Source: CAZBSE01 sp964494385
GTDB lineage: Bacteria; Actinomycetota; Humimicrobiia; Humimicrobiales; Humimicrobiaceae
Assembly: GCA_964494385.1 (NCBI GenBank)
Contig: CAZBSE010000013.1
Coordinates: 1 to 49,331, forward strand
Direction of reading: 5' to 3'
Length of the DNA: 49,331 bases
The notes beneath the pieces are model-generated. The model searched no databases and had not been told where the DNA came from. It saw only the letters and a list, made by a program, of their open reading frames with translations. Below, piece by piece: positions 24,801-33,309 of this stretch (positions within the stretch are counted from its first letter, which is position 1; each line of letters starts with the position of its first letter). The translations under genes and the position numbers were made by a program.

Positions 24801-25356
24801 GCTTGTATTTGATACTGAAGTATATTCCAATACCGGTGGCCAGGCTTCAAAGGCAACGCCGATCGGGGCAGTGGCAAAGTTTGCTGCTTCGGGTAAGAAG
24901 GTCAAGAAAAAGGACCTGGGAATGATGGCCGTTACCTACGGATATGTATATGTGGCCCAGATTGCAATGGGAGCCAGCCAGAGGCAGACGCTTAAAGCCC
25001 TGCTTGAAGCCGAGAGATATAACGGTCCTTCTCTGGTAATAGCTTATTCCCCTTGTATTAATCACGGTATTTATGCCGGAATGGGTTGTTCCCAGCTAAG
25101 AGAGAAGCAGGCGGTAGATGCGGGATACTGGCATCTGTACAGGTATAATCCTGAGATTGAAAAGGAAGGTAAAAATCCGTTTACTTTAGATTCAAAGGAA
25201 CCAACCGAATCATTCAGAGAATTTCTGATGGGAGAGGTGAGGTATGCATCACTTACCAAAACTTTCCCTGAAATAGCCAAAGATCTGTTCGGAAAGGCCG
25301 AAAAGCAGGCCAGGGCCAAGTATGAGAAATATCGCCTGATGGCGGAAGCCAAATAA
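21832..25356 (+). CDS. por: Pyruvate:ferredoxin (flavodoxin) oxidoreductase, single chain
   Basis: A 1174-residue homodimeric PFOR (NifJ type). It converts pyruvate, CoA and oxidised ferredoxin to acetyl-CoA, CO2 and reduced ferredoxin. Domains in order: the PYR/POR-N domain from residue 5 with [19 protein letters not shown], a CoA-contacting domain, the gamma domain near 430, two 4Fe-4S motifs ([14 protein letters not shown] near 690, [13 protein letters not shown] near 745), the proximal cluster segment [13 protein letters not shown] near 806, and the TPP-binding domain [20 protein letters not shown] near 966 with [18 protein letters not shown] precedes the first ATG. The first nine bases are directly repeated, offering a second ATG. 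It marks an anaerobic, ferredoxin-based metabolism. Confidence 0.97.
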   Translation: [1174 protein letters not shown]

Positions 25357-25403
25357 GGAAATTTATAAGTCCGGATAAAAATAAGGGATCGGTTGATTTT
25401 AAT

Positions 25404-26627
25404 TTGAAAGATAGGAAAAATATAATTGTTTTAAAATTTGGCGGCACTTCCGTGGGGGATGAAAAAAGGATAAAGAAAGTCGCCGAAAAGATTGTAAAAG
25501 CAAGCCTTGAAGGAAAAAGCGTAGTGGTTGCGGTTTCGGCAATGGGCAATACCACCGATAAACTGATAGAACTTGCAAATAGAATTGCAGCTGCTCCCTC
25601 CGGAAGGGAGATGGATATGCTTATGTCCACAGGCGAGCAGGAATCAAGCGCACTGCTGGCAATGGCTGTTCAGGAAAAAGGCTGTGGTTGTATTTCTCTT
25701 ACCGGTGAACAGGCTGGAATACTGACTGACGATGTTTATTCCGATGCCAAAATTTTAAATATTAAAACAGACAGAATACATAAGGAATTAAAAGAAGGCA
25801 GGATAGTAATTGTAGCGGGCTTCCAGGGTATAAATGCAGAAGGCGATATAACAACACTGGGTAGGGGAGGTTCCGATACAACGGCGGTCGCATTGGCTTC
25901 GGCTCTTAAGGCAGATTATTGTGAGATACATACGGATGTCGACGGAGTTTTTTCGGCGGATCCCAACATGGTGGAAAGAGCTGTCAAACTGGAAGCACTG
26001 TCGTATGAAGAAATGCTGGAACTTGCATCATCGGGAGCCGGAGTGATTCACCTGAGGGCTGTGGAGTTTGCAAGGAAACATGGCGTGGCAATACATATTA
26101 GATCAAGTTTTAATAATATTGAGGGGACATGGATTATGGATGATTATAAAAAAGACATAAGGATGGAGAAACCTCTGATTAAGGGAGTGACCTATGATAT
26201 AGGTGAGGTAAAGATATCCATTTTTGGCCTGGAAGATAGGCCAGGTATCGCGGCAAATCTTTTTGGCAAATTTGCTGACAAGAATATAAATGTGGATTTG
26301 ATTGTCCAGAATGTAAGTGAGAAGAATATTGCTGCTATTTCATTTACCATAAAAGATAAGGATTTGCCTCAGGCAAAACAAGTTTTGAATAAACTGGAAG
26401 ATACGCGGGTAGAAATAACTGCCGATATCGCCAAAGTGTCCATTGTAGGCGCCGGAATGCAGACCCATCCCGGCGTGGCAGCAAAAATGTTTAAGGTTCT
26501 GGCAGAAAGCAAAATAAATATTGAGATGATAAGCACCTCTCCCATAAGGATTTCATGCGTTATTAAAAAAGACAAGATCAAGGAAGCCGTAAAGGCACTG
26601 CACAGGGGTTTTGATCTGTCTAAATGA
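25404..26627 (+). CDS. lysC: Aspartate kinase
   Basis: A 407-residue aspartokinase, the first step of lysine, threonine and methionine synthesis. The kinase domain opens LKFGGTSVGDEKR (10-22), carries TLGRGGSDTTAVALA near 152 and DVDGVFSADPN near 180. Two ACT domains follow (about 265-335 and 345-405), with GVAAKMFKVLAESKINIEMIS in two adjoining parts, so feedback inhibition by lysine or threonine is expected. The start is TTG, with no close Shine-Dalgarno, 47 bp after por. asd follows in the same direction. Confidence 0.95.
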   Translation: MKDRKNIIVLKFGGTSVGDEKRIKKVAEKIVKASLEGKSVVVAVSAMGNTTDKLIELANRIAAAPSGREMDMLMSTGEQESSALLAMAVQEKGCGCISLTGEQAGILTDDVYSDAKILNIKTDRIHKELKEGRIVIVAGFQGINAEGDITTLGRGGSDTTAVALASALKADYCEIHTDVDGVFSADPNMVERAVKLEALSYEEMLELASSGAGVIHLRAVEFARKHGVAIHIRSSFNNIEGTWIMDDYKKDIRMEKPLIKGVTYDIGEVKISIFGLEDRPGIAANLFGKFADKNINVDLIVQNVSEKNIAAISFTIKDKDLPQAKQVLNKLEDTRVEITADIAKVSIVGAGMQTHPGVAAKMFKVLAESKINIEMISTSPIRISCVIKKDKIKEAVKALHRGFDLSK

Positions 26628-26781
26628 GATTTAAAAACAGCATGGTTCAAACGTCTGTAAAATAATATCCGGAGACGGAGCATACTTGTATTTATGTTAA
26701 TATTGCTTTAATATATCCTTCATTAATTTTACATCTTTAATATGTATTGATTTATTAATATTAAGGAAATATAAACTGAAA

Positions 26782-27807
26782 ATGAACTTAAAACAATACA
26801 ACGTGGCCATTGCGGGGGCAACCGGTGCGGTAGGGAAGGTATTTCTATCAATACTGGAAGAGAGAAAATTTCCGGTAAAAAATCTTATCCTCCTTGCGTC
26901 CCATCGGTCAGCAGGTAAAAAAATAATATTTAAGGGCCAGGAACTGGAGGTAAAGGAGCTGAAGAAAGATTCCTTTGCAAACGTGGATATAGCCCTGTTT
27001 TCGGCAGGTGCCTCAACTTCCGGGGAATTTGTAAAGTATGCAGTTGACAGCGGTGCGGTAGTGATAGACAACAGCAGCGCATTCAGAATGGAAGAGGATG
27101 TACCGCTTATCGTACCCGAAGTGAACAGGGATAAGATCTTCGACCATAAGGGTATTATTGCAAATCCTAACTGCTCAACCATAATACTGGTGGTGGCAAT
27201 TAAGCCTGTTTACGACATATCACGCATAAGGAGAATAGTTGTTTCCACCTATCAGTCTGTTTCGGGTGCAGGTTCCAGGGCCATATCCGAGCTGGAGGAT
27301 CAGGCCAGAGAAATATTATGCCGTGGTAATAAGGATGTAAAATGTGAAGTTTTTCCGGTGCAGATAGCATTTAATGCTGTTCCCCATGTGGATGTATTTC
27401 TTGATAACGGCTATACCAGAGAAGAAATGAAGATGGTTCATGAAACCCGTAAAATATTCGGTGACAATAGTATGAAGATTACCGCGACCTCGGTCAGGGT
27501 CCCGGTCTTTACTTCTCATTCCGAATCGGTAAATATCGAAACCGAAGAAAAGATAGAGCTGGATACGCTAAGGGACGCACTTTCCGGAGGGGAAGGTTTG
27601 ATTTTAAAAGATGATTTTAAAAATGCCGTGTACCCCACCGCTCTTGATTCATCGGATAGGGACGACGTCTTTGTGGGAAGGTTAAGGGAAGATATATCGG
27701 TAGAAAACGGCATCAGCATGTGGGTGGTTGGTGATCAACTAAGAAAAGGGGCTGCCCTGAATACCGTACAGATTGCTGAAGAGCTGATCAGCCGTGAAGG
27801 GAAGTAA
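26782..27807 (+). CDS. asd: Aspartate-semialdehyde dehydrogenase
   Basis: A 341-residue enzyme that reduces aspartyl phosphate from LysC to aspartate semialdehyde with NADPH. The nucleotide loop is AGATGAVGKVFL (11-22). The catalytic Cys131 lies in IANPNCSTI, and the substrate region reads VPVFTSHSESVNIET with the catalytic His. Length and motifs are typical. No Shine-Dalgarno precedes its ATG. It follows lysC by 154 bp, which could hold a promoter. Confidence 0.96.
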   Translation: MNLKQYNVAIAGATGAVGKVFLSILEERKFPVKNLILLASHRSAGKKIIFKGQELEVKELKKDSFANVDIALFSAGASTSGEFVKYAVDSGAVVIDNSSAFRMEEDVPLIVPEVNRDKIFDHKGIIANPNCSTIILVVAIKPVYDISRIRRIVVSTYQSVSGAGSRAISELEDQAREILCRGNKDVKCEVFPVQIAFNAVPHVDVFLDNGYTREEMKMVHETRKIFGDNSMKITATSVRVPVFTSHSESVNIETEEKIELDTLRDALSGGEGLILKDDFKNAVYPTALDSSDRDDVFVGRLREDISVENGISMWVVGDQLRKGAALNTVQIAEELISREGK

Positions 27808-27855
27808 CCGCAGCCACCTCTTTATAACACTACTTATCATATAAAATAAATATCT

Positions 27856-28332
27856 ATGGCAGCAAAGAAAGCAACACCTGAATACACCCCGGCATCTTTT
27901 TTATATATTGATATTGATTCAGAGAATTATAAAGATGCCGCCAGCTTGCGGTATGATGTCTTTTATAAAGAGTTTAATCTGGACCCGGATATTATTAATG
28001 ACAGTCAGGAAAGAAACAGCATTCATCTGGCCGCAGTTGCAGGCGGAAGAGTGGCAGGGTATGGAAGATTATCGATTGACGGCAATACCGCACAGATTTC
28101 CCAGATGGTCGTGCACCATAAAATGAGGGGAAAGGGGATCGGCAGCCGTATAATGACTTTACTTATAAGCAGATCAAAAGAGGAAAGATGCCGGAGTATT
28201 TTTTTAAGTGCCAGGATCGGTGCAGTGGCTTTTTATCAGAGGTTTGGCTTTAAATGCACAGGGGGCCAGTTTCCATCAAAGAAAACAGGGCTTGCCCATA
28301 TCCGTATGGAAAGACAGTTAATGGTCCGTTAG
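27856..28332 (+). CDS. GNAT acetyltransferase, ElaA-like
   Basis: A 158-residue GNAT protein. It has LRYDVFYKEFNLDPD near residue 35, a strand VAGYGRLSID, QISQMVVHHKMRGKGIGSRI with the acetyl-CoA loop RGKGIGS, and AFYQRFGFKCTGG near the C-terminus. It resembles ElaA and general GNAT members whose substrates are unknown. TAAAAT lies 8 nt upstream of the ATG and no Shine-Dalgarno is seen, so it may be leaderless. It follows asd by 48 bp. Confidence 0.82.
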   Translation: MAAKKATPEYTPASFLYIDIDSENYKDAASLRYDVFYKEFNLDPDIINDSQERNSIHLAAVAGGRVAGYGRLSIDGNTAQISQMVVHHKMRGKGIGSRIMTLLISRSKEERCRSIFLSARIGAVAFYQRFGFKCTGGQFPSKKTGLAHIRMERQLMVR

Positions 28333-28395
28333 GGAATGCATTTGGAATCAGGCTGGATTTTAAGGCTGCCGAAGAAAATCCTTCGCGGTATCTCT

Positions 28396-29736
28396 TTACT
28401 TTTTTTTCTTCATCATATTGATTTTCTCAAGCCTTTCTGCCAGCTCTTTTTCAAAGCCTCTATTTGCGGGGCTGTAATATTTCTTTGATATGAGTTTATC
28501 CGGAAGGTGAGCCTGGTCCACTACCGCATTTTTATAATTATGGGCGTATTTATAACCTTTACCGTATCCAAGCTCTTTCATGAGTGTGGTAGGAGCGTTT
28601 CTTATATGGTAGGGAACCGGAAGAGACCCATACATTTCCACATCTGATTTTACTTTTAAATAAGAGGAGTACAGAGAATTGCTTTTGGGTGCCAGGGCGA
28701 GGTAAATTGCCGCTTCGACTACGGCCAGGTATCCTTCCGGAGGTCCTATAAATTCAAAGCTCTGTTTGGCTGAGATTGTGACCTGGAGGGCATGGGGATC
28801 CGCGAGCCCCACATCTTCGGAGGCAAATCTTACCATCCTCCTTATGATATATAATGGGTCCTCACCGCCTTCAAGCATTCGAACGGTCCAGTATATTGCT
28901 GCGTCAGGATCGCTGTCCCTCATACTTTTATGGAGCGCTGATATCAGGTTGTAGTGCTCCTCGCCGCCCTTATCATAAAGCAATGCTTTTTTCTGGATTA
29001 TATTTTCAATTAAGGGGGTAGTGATTTTTAACGTTTTTTGGCTGTTTTTTTCCGAATAAGTGTTTGCCGCAAGTTCAAGTATGTTGTAGGCTATTCTGGA
29101 ATCCCCATCGGAGAATCCGGCAATAAAATCAATGGTACTCTCACTAATTTCTATATTATATTTTCCAAGTCCTCTGTCTTTATCATCAAGGGCCCTTTTT
29201 AGCAAGGTTTTTATGTCATCGGTTGAGAGCCCGTACAGCACAAAAGTCTTGGTCCTTGATAGAAGTGCGGAGTTTATTTCAAAAGACGGATTTTCCGTGG
29301 TGGCCCCCATCAGGGTTATGGTGCCGTTTTCCACGAAAGGCAGGAATGCATCCTGCTGGGCTTTGTTGAAGCGGTGGATTTCATCTATGAACAATATGGT
29401 CCTTATATTATGCTCTTTTTTATTGTAACCGGCTATTTTCATGATTTCCTTTATCTGCTTCACGCCTGAGGTTACTGCCGAAAAAGAAATAAACCTGCTT
29501 TGTGTCTTGTGGGCAATGATTTTGGCCAGGGTGGTTTTTCCTGAGCCGGGCGGACCCCAGAATATTATGGAACAAAGCCTGTCGTTTTCAATAATATCCC
29601 TTAAGATTTTACCCTTTCCTACCAGATGTTTCTGCCCCACGAATTTATCCAGGGTCAGCGGCCTCATCCTGTCGGCAAGCGGTGACGCAGAGACATCTTT
29701 GAATTTACCGGTTTTGGTTTGATCGAATAAAGTCAT
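28396..29736 (-). CDS. rarA: Replication-associated recombination protein A (RarA/MgsA)
   Basis: A 446-residue AAA+ ATPase of the RarA/WRNIP1 family. It starts with PLADRMRPLTLDKFVGQKHL, has Walker A GPPGSGKTT (61-69), Walker B ILFIDEIHRFNKAQQDAFLP and the sensor segment MGATTENPSFEIN. The C-terminal tetramerisation half contains AIYWTVRMLEGGEDPLYIIR and FASEDVGLADPHAL. It acts at stalled replication forks. Its ATG lies 17 bp downstream of the yjbQ stop, so the two form a minus-strand operon. Confidence 0.95.
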   Translation of the reverse strand: MTLFDQTKTGKFKDVSASPLADRMRPLTLDKFVGQKHLVGKGKILRDIIENDRLCSIIFWGPPGSGKTTLAKIIAHKTQSRFISFSAVTSGVKQIKEIMKIAGYNKKEHNIRTILFIDEIHRFNKAQQDAFLPFVENGTITLMGATTENPSFEINSALLSRTKTFVLYGLSTDDIKTLLKRALDDKDRGLGKYNIEISESTIDFIAGFSDGDSRIAYNILELAANTYSEKNSQKTLKITTPLIENIIQKKALLYDKGGEEHYNLISALHKSMRDSDPDAAIYWTVRMLEGGEDPLYIIRRMVRFASEDVGLADPHALQVTISAKQSFEFIGPPEGYLAVVEAAIYLALAPKSNSLYSSYLKVKSDVEMYGSLPVPYHIRNAPTTLMKELGYGKGYKYAHNYKNAVVDQAHLPDKLISKKYYSPANRGFEKELAERLEKINMMKKKK

Positions 29737-29753
29737 AATATATTTGTCTTAAT

Positions 29754-30152
29754 TTAACCTTCTATTATTTTTATCAGCAGATTTCTATTTCTGGGACCGT
29801 CAAATTCACAGAAATATATACCCTGCCAGGATCCCAGCACTAATCTGCCCTTATCAATAATTAAATACAGAGAGCATCCCACAACCGTGGATTTTATGTG
29901 GGAGTCAGAATTGCCTTCAAGGTGGGAGTAATTATCATCAGCAATTATTAATTCACTGAGTTTGGAATCAATATCAAGCGGGACCGCAAAATCGGTATTT
30001 TCATTTATGGTAATTCCGGCCGTAGTATGGGGAACAAATAAACAGCATAAGCCGTTTTCTATTTTTTGTTCCGAAATATAGCTGGAAATTTTTTTTGTAA
30101 TATCTACCATTTCTATCCTGGTCGAAGTCTTGACTGTTATGGATTTAAGCAT
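29754..30152 (-). CDS. yjbQ: YjbQ/UPF0047 family protein (secondary thiamine-phosphate synthase)
   Basis: A 132-residue protein of the UPF0047/YjbQ family. Signature segments are VPHTTAGITINEN, then HLEGNSDSHIKSTVVGCS and LGSWQGIYFCEFDGPRNR. The His residues and the terminal Glu-Phe-Asp segment are conserved metal or active-site positions. The E. coli member has weak thiamine-phosphate synthase activity in vitro; its true role is unsettled. ATG 30152 follows AGAAAGGG and is favoured over GTG 30155. It is first in an operon with rarA. Confidence 0.9.
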   Translation of the reverse strand: MLKSITVKTSTRIEMVDITKKISSYISEQKIENGLCCLFVPHTTAGITINENTDFAVPLDIDSKLSELIIADDNYSHLEGNSDSHIKSTVVGCSLYLIIDKGRLVLGSWQGIYFCEFDGPRNRNLLIKIIEG

Positions 30153-30272
30153 CACTGCCCTTTCTGGCTGTCTTAATTTAACTTATAAATTCAATTATAA
30201 CTTTGCAATTACAAAGATTATAGTTAAAAAGAAAATTTTTATAAAGATGCAGCTTCCATGTGTTAATAACAA

Positions 30273-30301
30273 TTGACATATATTTGATAATTCTATTAAA
30301 T
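30273..30301 (+). promoter_or_regulatory. Promoter for the PfkB kinase gene
   Basis: TTGACA (30273-30278) is followed after 17 bp by TTAAAT (30296-30301). Transcription would start near 30308, leaving a leader of about 58 nt. Confidence 0.55.
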
Positions 30302-30365
30302 GATATGGGAAATACAGAAAAGGGACCCGGAAAAGGATCGAATTTTTTAATATTAACTAAAAAAA

Positions 30366-31361
30366 ATGATAAAGGAAAAAAAATATGATGCGGTTGGCAT
30401 AGGGAATGCCATTGTTGATATCCTTGCCAATGTAGAAGAAGATTTTCTTATAAAACAAAACCTGAAAAAAGGGATCATGAAGCTTATTGATGAATCTGAA
30501 GCCAAAAGACTTCATGACTCTGTCAATGTGGTAAAGAGGGTTTCGGGAGGGTCCGCTGCAAATACTATTGTGGGACTATCATTTCTGGGTGATACGGTAG
30601 CTTTTATAGGTAAAATTCGAAACGATAGCCTGGGTAAATCTTTTGAGCAGGAACTTAAAGTACTGGGAATTAATTACTGTACCCTGAAAGCTGAAAAAGG
30701 CGAGTCAACAGCAAGCTGCCTGGTACTGACCACGCCGGATGCGCAGAGGACCATGAACACCTGCCTGGGAGTTTCAGGATCGCTGTGTGCCGGAGATATT
30801 GACGAGACCATTATTTCAGAATCTAAAATTATCTATCTCGAGGGTTATCTCTGGGATAAAGAGGAAGCCAGAGAAGCATTTATTAAAGCGGTAAAGGTTG
30901 CGCGAAAAACAGGCGGAAAAGTGGCCCTTAGCCTTTCCGACCCCTACTGCGTTGACCGCCATCGTCGGGAATTTCTGGACCTGATTGAAAATTTTACCGA
31001 TATTATTTTTGCCAACAAGGATGAAATAAAATCATTGTTTGAGGTAAATACATTAAACGAAGCGATTTCAAGATGCAGCAGGACAAAAAATATCTGTGCG
31101 GTTACAAGGTCGGAGAAGGGGTCGGTTATAATATGCGGGGATGAGATACATATGATACCGGCAGAAAAGAATATCAAAGCGGTTGACACAAACGGTGCCG
31201 GGGATCTTTATGCCGCAGGATTTATACATGGATTGATAAAAGGGATGGATCTTGCATCATGCGGAAGGATCGGGAGCATAACTGCGGCCGAGGCGGTAAG
31301 CCACCTGGGGGCCCGCCCCGAAGTATCTTTGATCAAACTGGTAAAGGAAAAAGGTTTTTGA
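30366..31361 (+). CDS. PfkB-family sugar/nucleoside kinase, adenosine-kinase-like
   Basis: A 331-residue ribokinase-fold enzyme. It opens YDAVGIGNAIVDILANVEEDFL, written here in two parts: YDAVGIGNAIVDIL then ANVEEDFL. It has the substrate motif VSGGSAANTIVGLSFLG near 57 and the anion-hole motif DTNGAGD (274-280), with Asp280 as catalytic base. These features are those of bacterial enzymes usually named adenosine kinase. The methylthioadenosine phosphorylase gene follows 55 bp downstream, which supports a purine nucleoside substrate. Fructokinase or ribokinase activity cannot be excluded. Confidence 0.85.
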   Translation: MIKEKKYDAVGIGNAIVDILANVEEDFLIKQNLKKGIMKLIDESEAKRLHDSVNVVKRVSGGSAANTIVGLSFLGDTVAFIGKIRNDSLGKSFEQELKVLGINYCTLKAEKGESTASCLVLTTPDAQRTMNTCLGVSGSLCAGDIDETIISESKIIYLEGYLWDKEEAREAFIKAVKVARKTGGKVALSLSDPYCVDRHRREFLDLIENFTDIIFANKDEIKSLFEVNTLNEAISRCSRTKNICAVTRSEKGSVIICGDEIHMIPAEKNIKAVDTNGAGDLYAAGFIHGLIKGMDLASCGRIGSITAAEAVSHLGARPEVSLIKLVKEKGF

Positions 31362-31416
31362 TCAGCTGCCGTATTCATTTAAAAAAGTAAATTTAAGACC
31401 ATAGGAAAGGAAAGAT

Positions 31417-32226
31417 ATGATTGGTAACCTGAAAGCTGATGTCGGTGTATTCGGAGGGTCGGGATTTTATTCATTTATAGAAAAACTTCAGGAATCCAGG
31501 ATAGATACTCCTTACGGCGATCCTTCTGATAAAATAGTGATCGGCGAGGTATCGGGAAAGAGAGTTGCCTTTATGCCCAGACATGGAAAGGGCCATACCC
31601 TGCCGCCGCATAAGATTAATTACAGGGCAAATATTTATGCCATGAAAAAATTAGGAGTCAAGCATATTTTTGGCCCCTGTGCGTCAGGGAGCCTGCAGCC
31701 TCATGTAAAACCGGGGCAATTTGTGATTTGTGATCAGTTTGTGGACAGAACAAAGGGAAGGATCGATACTTTTTATGACGGCCCGAAGACCGTTCATATG
31801 GATATGGCCGAGCCTTATTGCCCCGTCTTGAGAAAAATTGTAATTGAAAGCGCCGGAGAGCTTGGCATAGACTGTCACCCAACAGGAACTGTAGTGGTCA
31901 TACAGGGACCCAGGTTCAGTACAAAAGCGGAGAGCAAGTGGTTTGCAAACCAGGGCTGGGAGGTTATAAATATGACACAGTATCCAGAAATGTATCTGGC
32001 CAGGGAACAGGAGATATGTTATGTGAATATTTCCCTGATTACCGATTATGATGCGGGCCTGGAAGGGCACCCTGAGATAGAACCGGTGACCCTAGAAGAA
32101 GTGGTAAGAGTGTTTAAACAGAACAATGAAAAGGTGAGGAATCTTCTTTTTAAAGCGATTTCAAAAATACCGGACAGGAGGGACTGTATTTGTTCCGGTG
32201 CACTTAAAAATGCAGCGGTTAACTAG
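31417..32226 (+). CDS. mtnP: S-methyl-5'-thioadenosine phosphorylase
   Basis: A 269-residue purine phosphorylase of the PNP/MTAP family 2. It has FGGSGFYSF near residue 13, MPRHGKGHTLPPHKINYRAN near 51, QGPRFSTKAES near 166 and NMTQYPEMYLAREQEICY near 187. The TQYPE and TDYDAG segments favour methylthioadenosine over guanosine as substrate. It releases adenine and 5-methylthioribose-1-phosphate from the by-product of polyamine synthesis and radical SAM enzymes. AGGAAAGG precedes the ATG. It probably shares an operon with the kinase upstream. Confidence 0.92.
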   Translation: MIGNLKADVGVFGGSGFYSFIEKLQESRIDTPYGDPSDKIVIGEVSGKRVAFMPRHGKGHTLPPHKINYRANIYAMKKLGVKHIFGPCASGSLQPHVKPGQFVICDQFVDRTKGRIDTFYDGPKTVHMDMAEPYCPVLRKIVIESAGELGIDCHPTGTVVVIQGPRFSTKAESKWFANQGWEVINMTQYPEMYLAREQEICYVNISLITDYDAGLEGHPEIEPVTLEEVVRVFKQNNEKVRNLLFKAISKIPDRRDCICSGALKNAAVN

Positions 32227-32340
32227 ATAAAAACTTTAAAGCGGCAGGTGAAGGTTGTCCGGTCAACTGTAAAAGGAGAAAACAGCAGTCTTTTTATTTT
32301 TAACTATAAAAAATGATAATTAAAAAACCGGGGAGGATCT

Positions 32341-33231
32341 ATGAAACTGATTGGCGATGTGGAAATCGCAAATTTAGAAAAACTTAGGAGCGGGAAAGTC
32401 AGGGAAATGTTTTCTTTTGACAGCAGGCTTTTAATAGTGACAACTGACAGGATTTCCGCCTTTGACTTCATTTTACCGACACTTATCCCCCTGAAAGGCA
32501 TAATTTTGAACAGGATATCGGTTTTCTGGTTTAATTACCTAAAGGGTATAATCAGCAATCATCTGGTCGAAAGTGACATAAAAAAATTTCCTAAGTTTTT
32601 AAAGAAATATAAAGAAATCCTTCAAGGCAGGTCGGTTATAGCGAAAAGGGTAAAGATCTATCCAATTGAATGTGTTGTAAGGGGGTATATAACCGGTTCG
32701 GGCTGGGAGGAATACAGGAAAACAGGCATGATAGGAGATTTAAAATTACCGCCCGGGCTTTCAAAATGCGACAGGCTGCCTGAAGTCATATTTACTCCCA
32801 CAACCAAGGAAGTATCGGGTCATGATGTGGCAATTACCATTAATAAAGCCAAAAAAATATTTGGTGACGAGATAATACGGTTTCTGAAGGATAAAAGCAT
32901 AAAGCTTTATCTTGAGGCTTCCGAGTATGCTATGAGACAGGGGATAATAATTGCAGATACCAAGTTTGAGTTTGGTGTAACTGATGACGAGATTATACTG
33001 GCTGATGAAGTTCTGACCCCGGATTCATCCCGATTCTGGCCGCTGGATGATTATGCGGCAGGAAGGGATCAGAAAAGTTTTGATAAACAGTATGTCAGAG
33101 ATTACCTTCTGAGCACGGACTGGGACAGGAAATCGGCTCCTCCACAGCTTCCTTCCGATGTGGTTGAGAAAACATCCGAAAGATATATTGCTGCCTACGA
33201 GAAACTAGTGGGAGAAAAATTTAAAATCTAG
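32341..33231 (+). CDS. purC: Phosphoribosylaminoimidazole-succinocarboxamide synthase
   Basis: A 296-residue SAICAR synthetase, which joins CAIR and aspartate in de novo purine synthesis. Segments include SGKVREMFSFDSRLLIVTTD then RISAFDFILP, ECVVRGYITGSGWEEY near 113, FTPTTKEVSGHDVAI near 150, and FEFGVTDDEIILADEVLTPD. The length is that of the longer form, as in yeast and many bacteria, in contrast to the 237-residue E. coli form. GGGGAGG precedes the ATG. No other pur biosynthesis gene is in the window, so the pathway is scattered here. Confidence 0.96.
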   Translation: MKLIGDVEIANLEKLRSGKVREMFSFDSRLLIVTTDRISAFDFILPTLIPLKGIILNRISVFWFNYLKGIISNHLVESDIKKFPKFLKKYKEILQGRSVIAKRVKIYPIECVVRGYITGSGWEEYRKTGMIGDLKLPPGLSKCDRLPEVIFTPTTKEVSGHDVAITINKAKKIFGDEIIRFLKDKSIKLYLEASEYAMRQGIIIADTKFEFGVTDDEIILADEVLTPDSSRFWPLDDYAAGRDQKSFDKQYVRDYLLSTDWDRKSAPPQLPSDVVEKTSERYIAAYEKLVGEKFKI

Positions 33232-33309
33232 ACCTTATCACAGAAATTCTATAATTGCAGGAATCAAATTTTATTAGATTATGCTCCGGTATAAAACTCC
33301 CGCCGGGTT

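Noticed and set aside
25357..25403. Lysine riboswitch before lysC
   Set aside because: Only 47 bp between por and lysC, too short for the aptamer.
28333..28395. Terminator between the GNAT gene and rarA (CGAAG..CTTCG)
   Set aside because: Five-base stem without a T run on either strand.
32263..32300. Terminator-like element after mtnP (T-rich run after an imperfect ACTG/CAGT hairpin)
   Set aside because: The stem is only 4-5 bp with a long A-rich loop; too weak to call.
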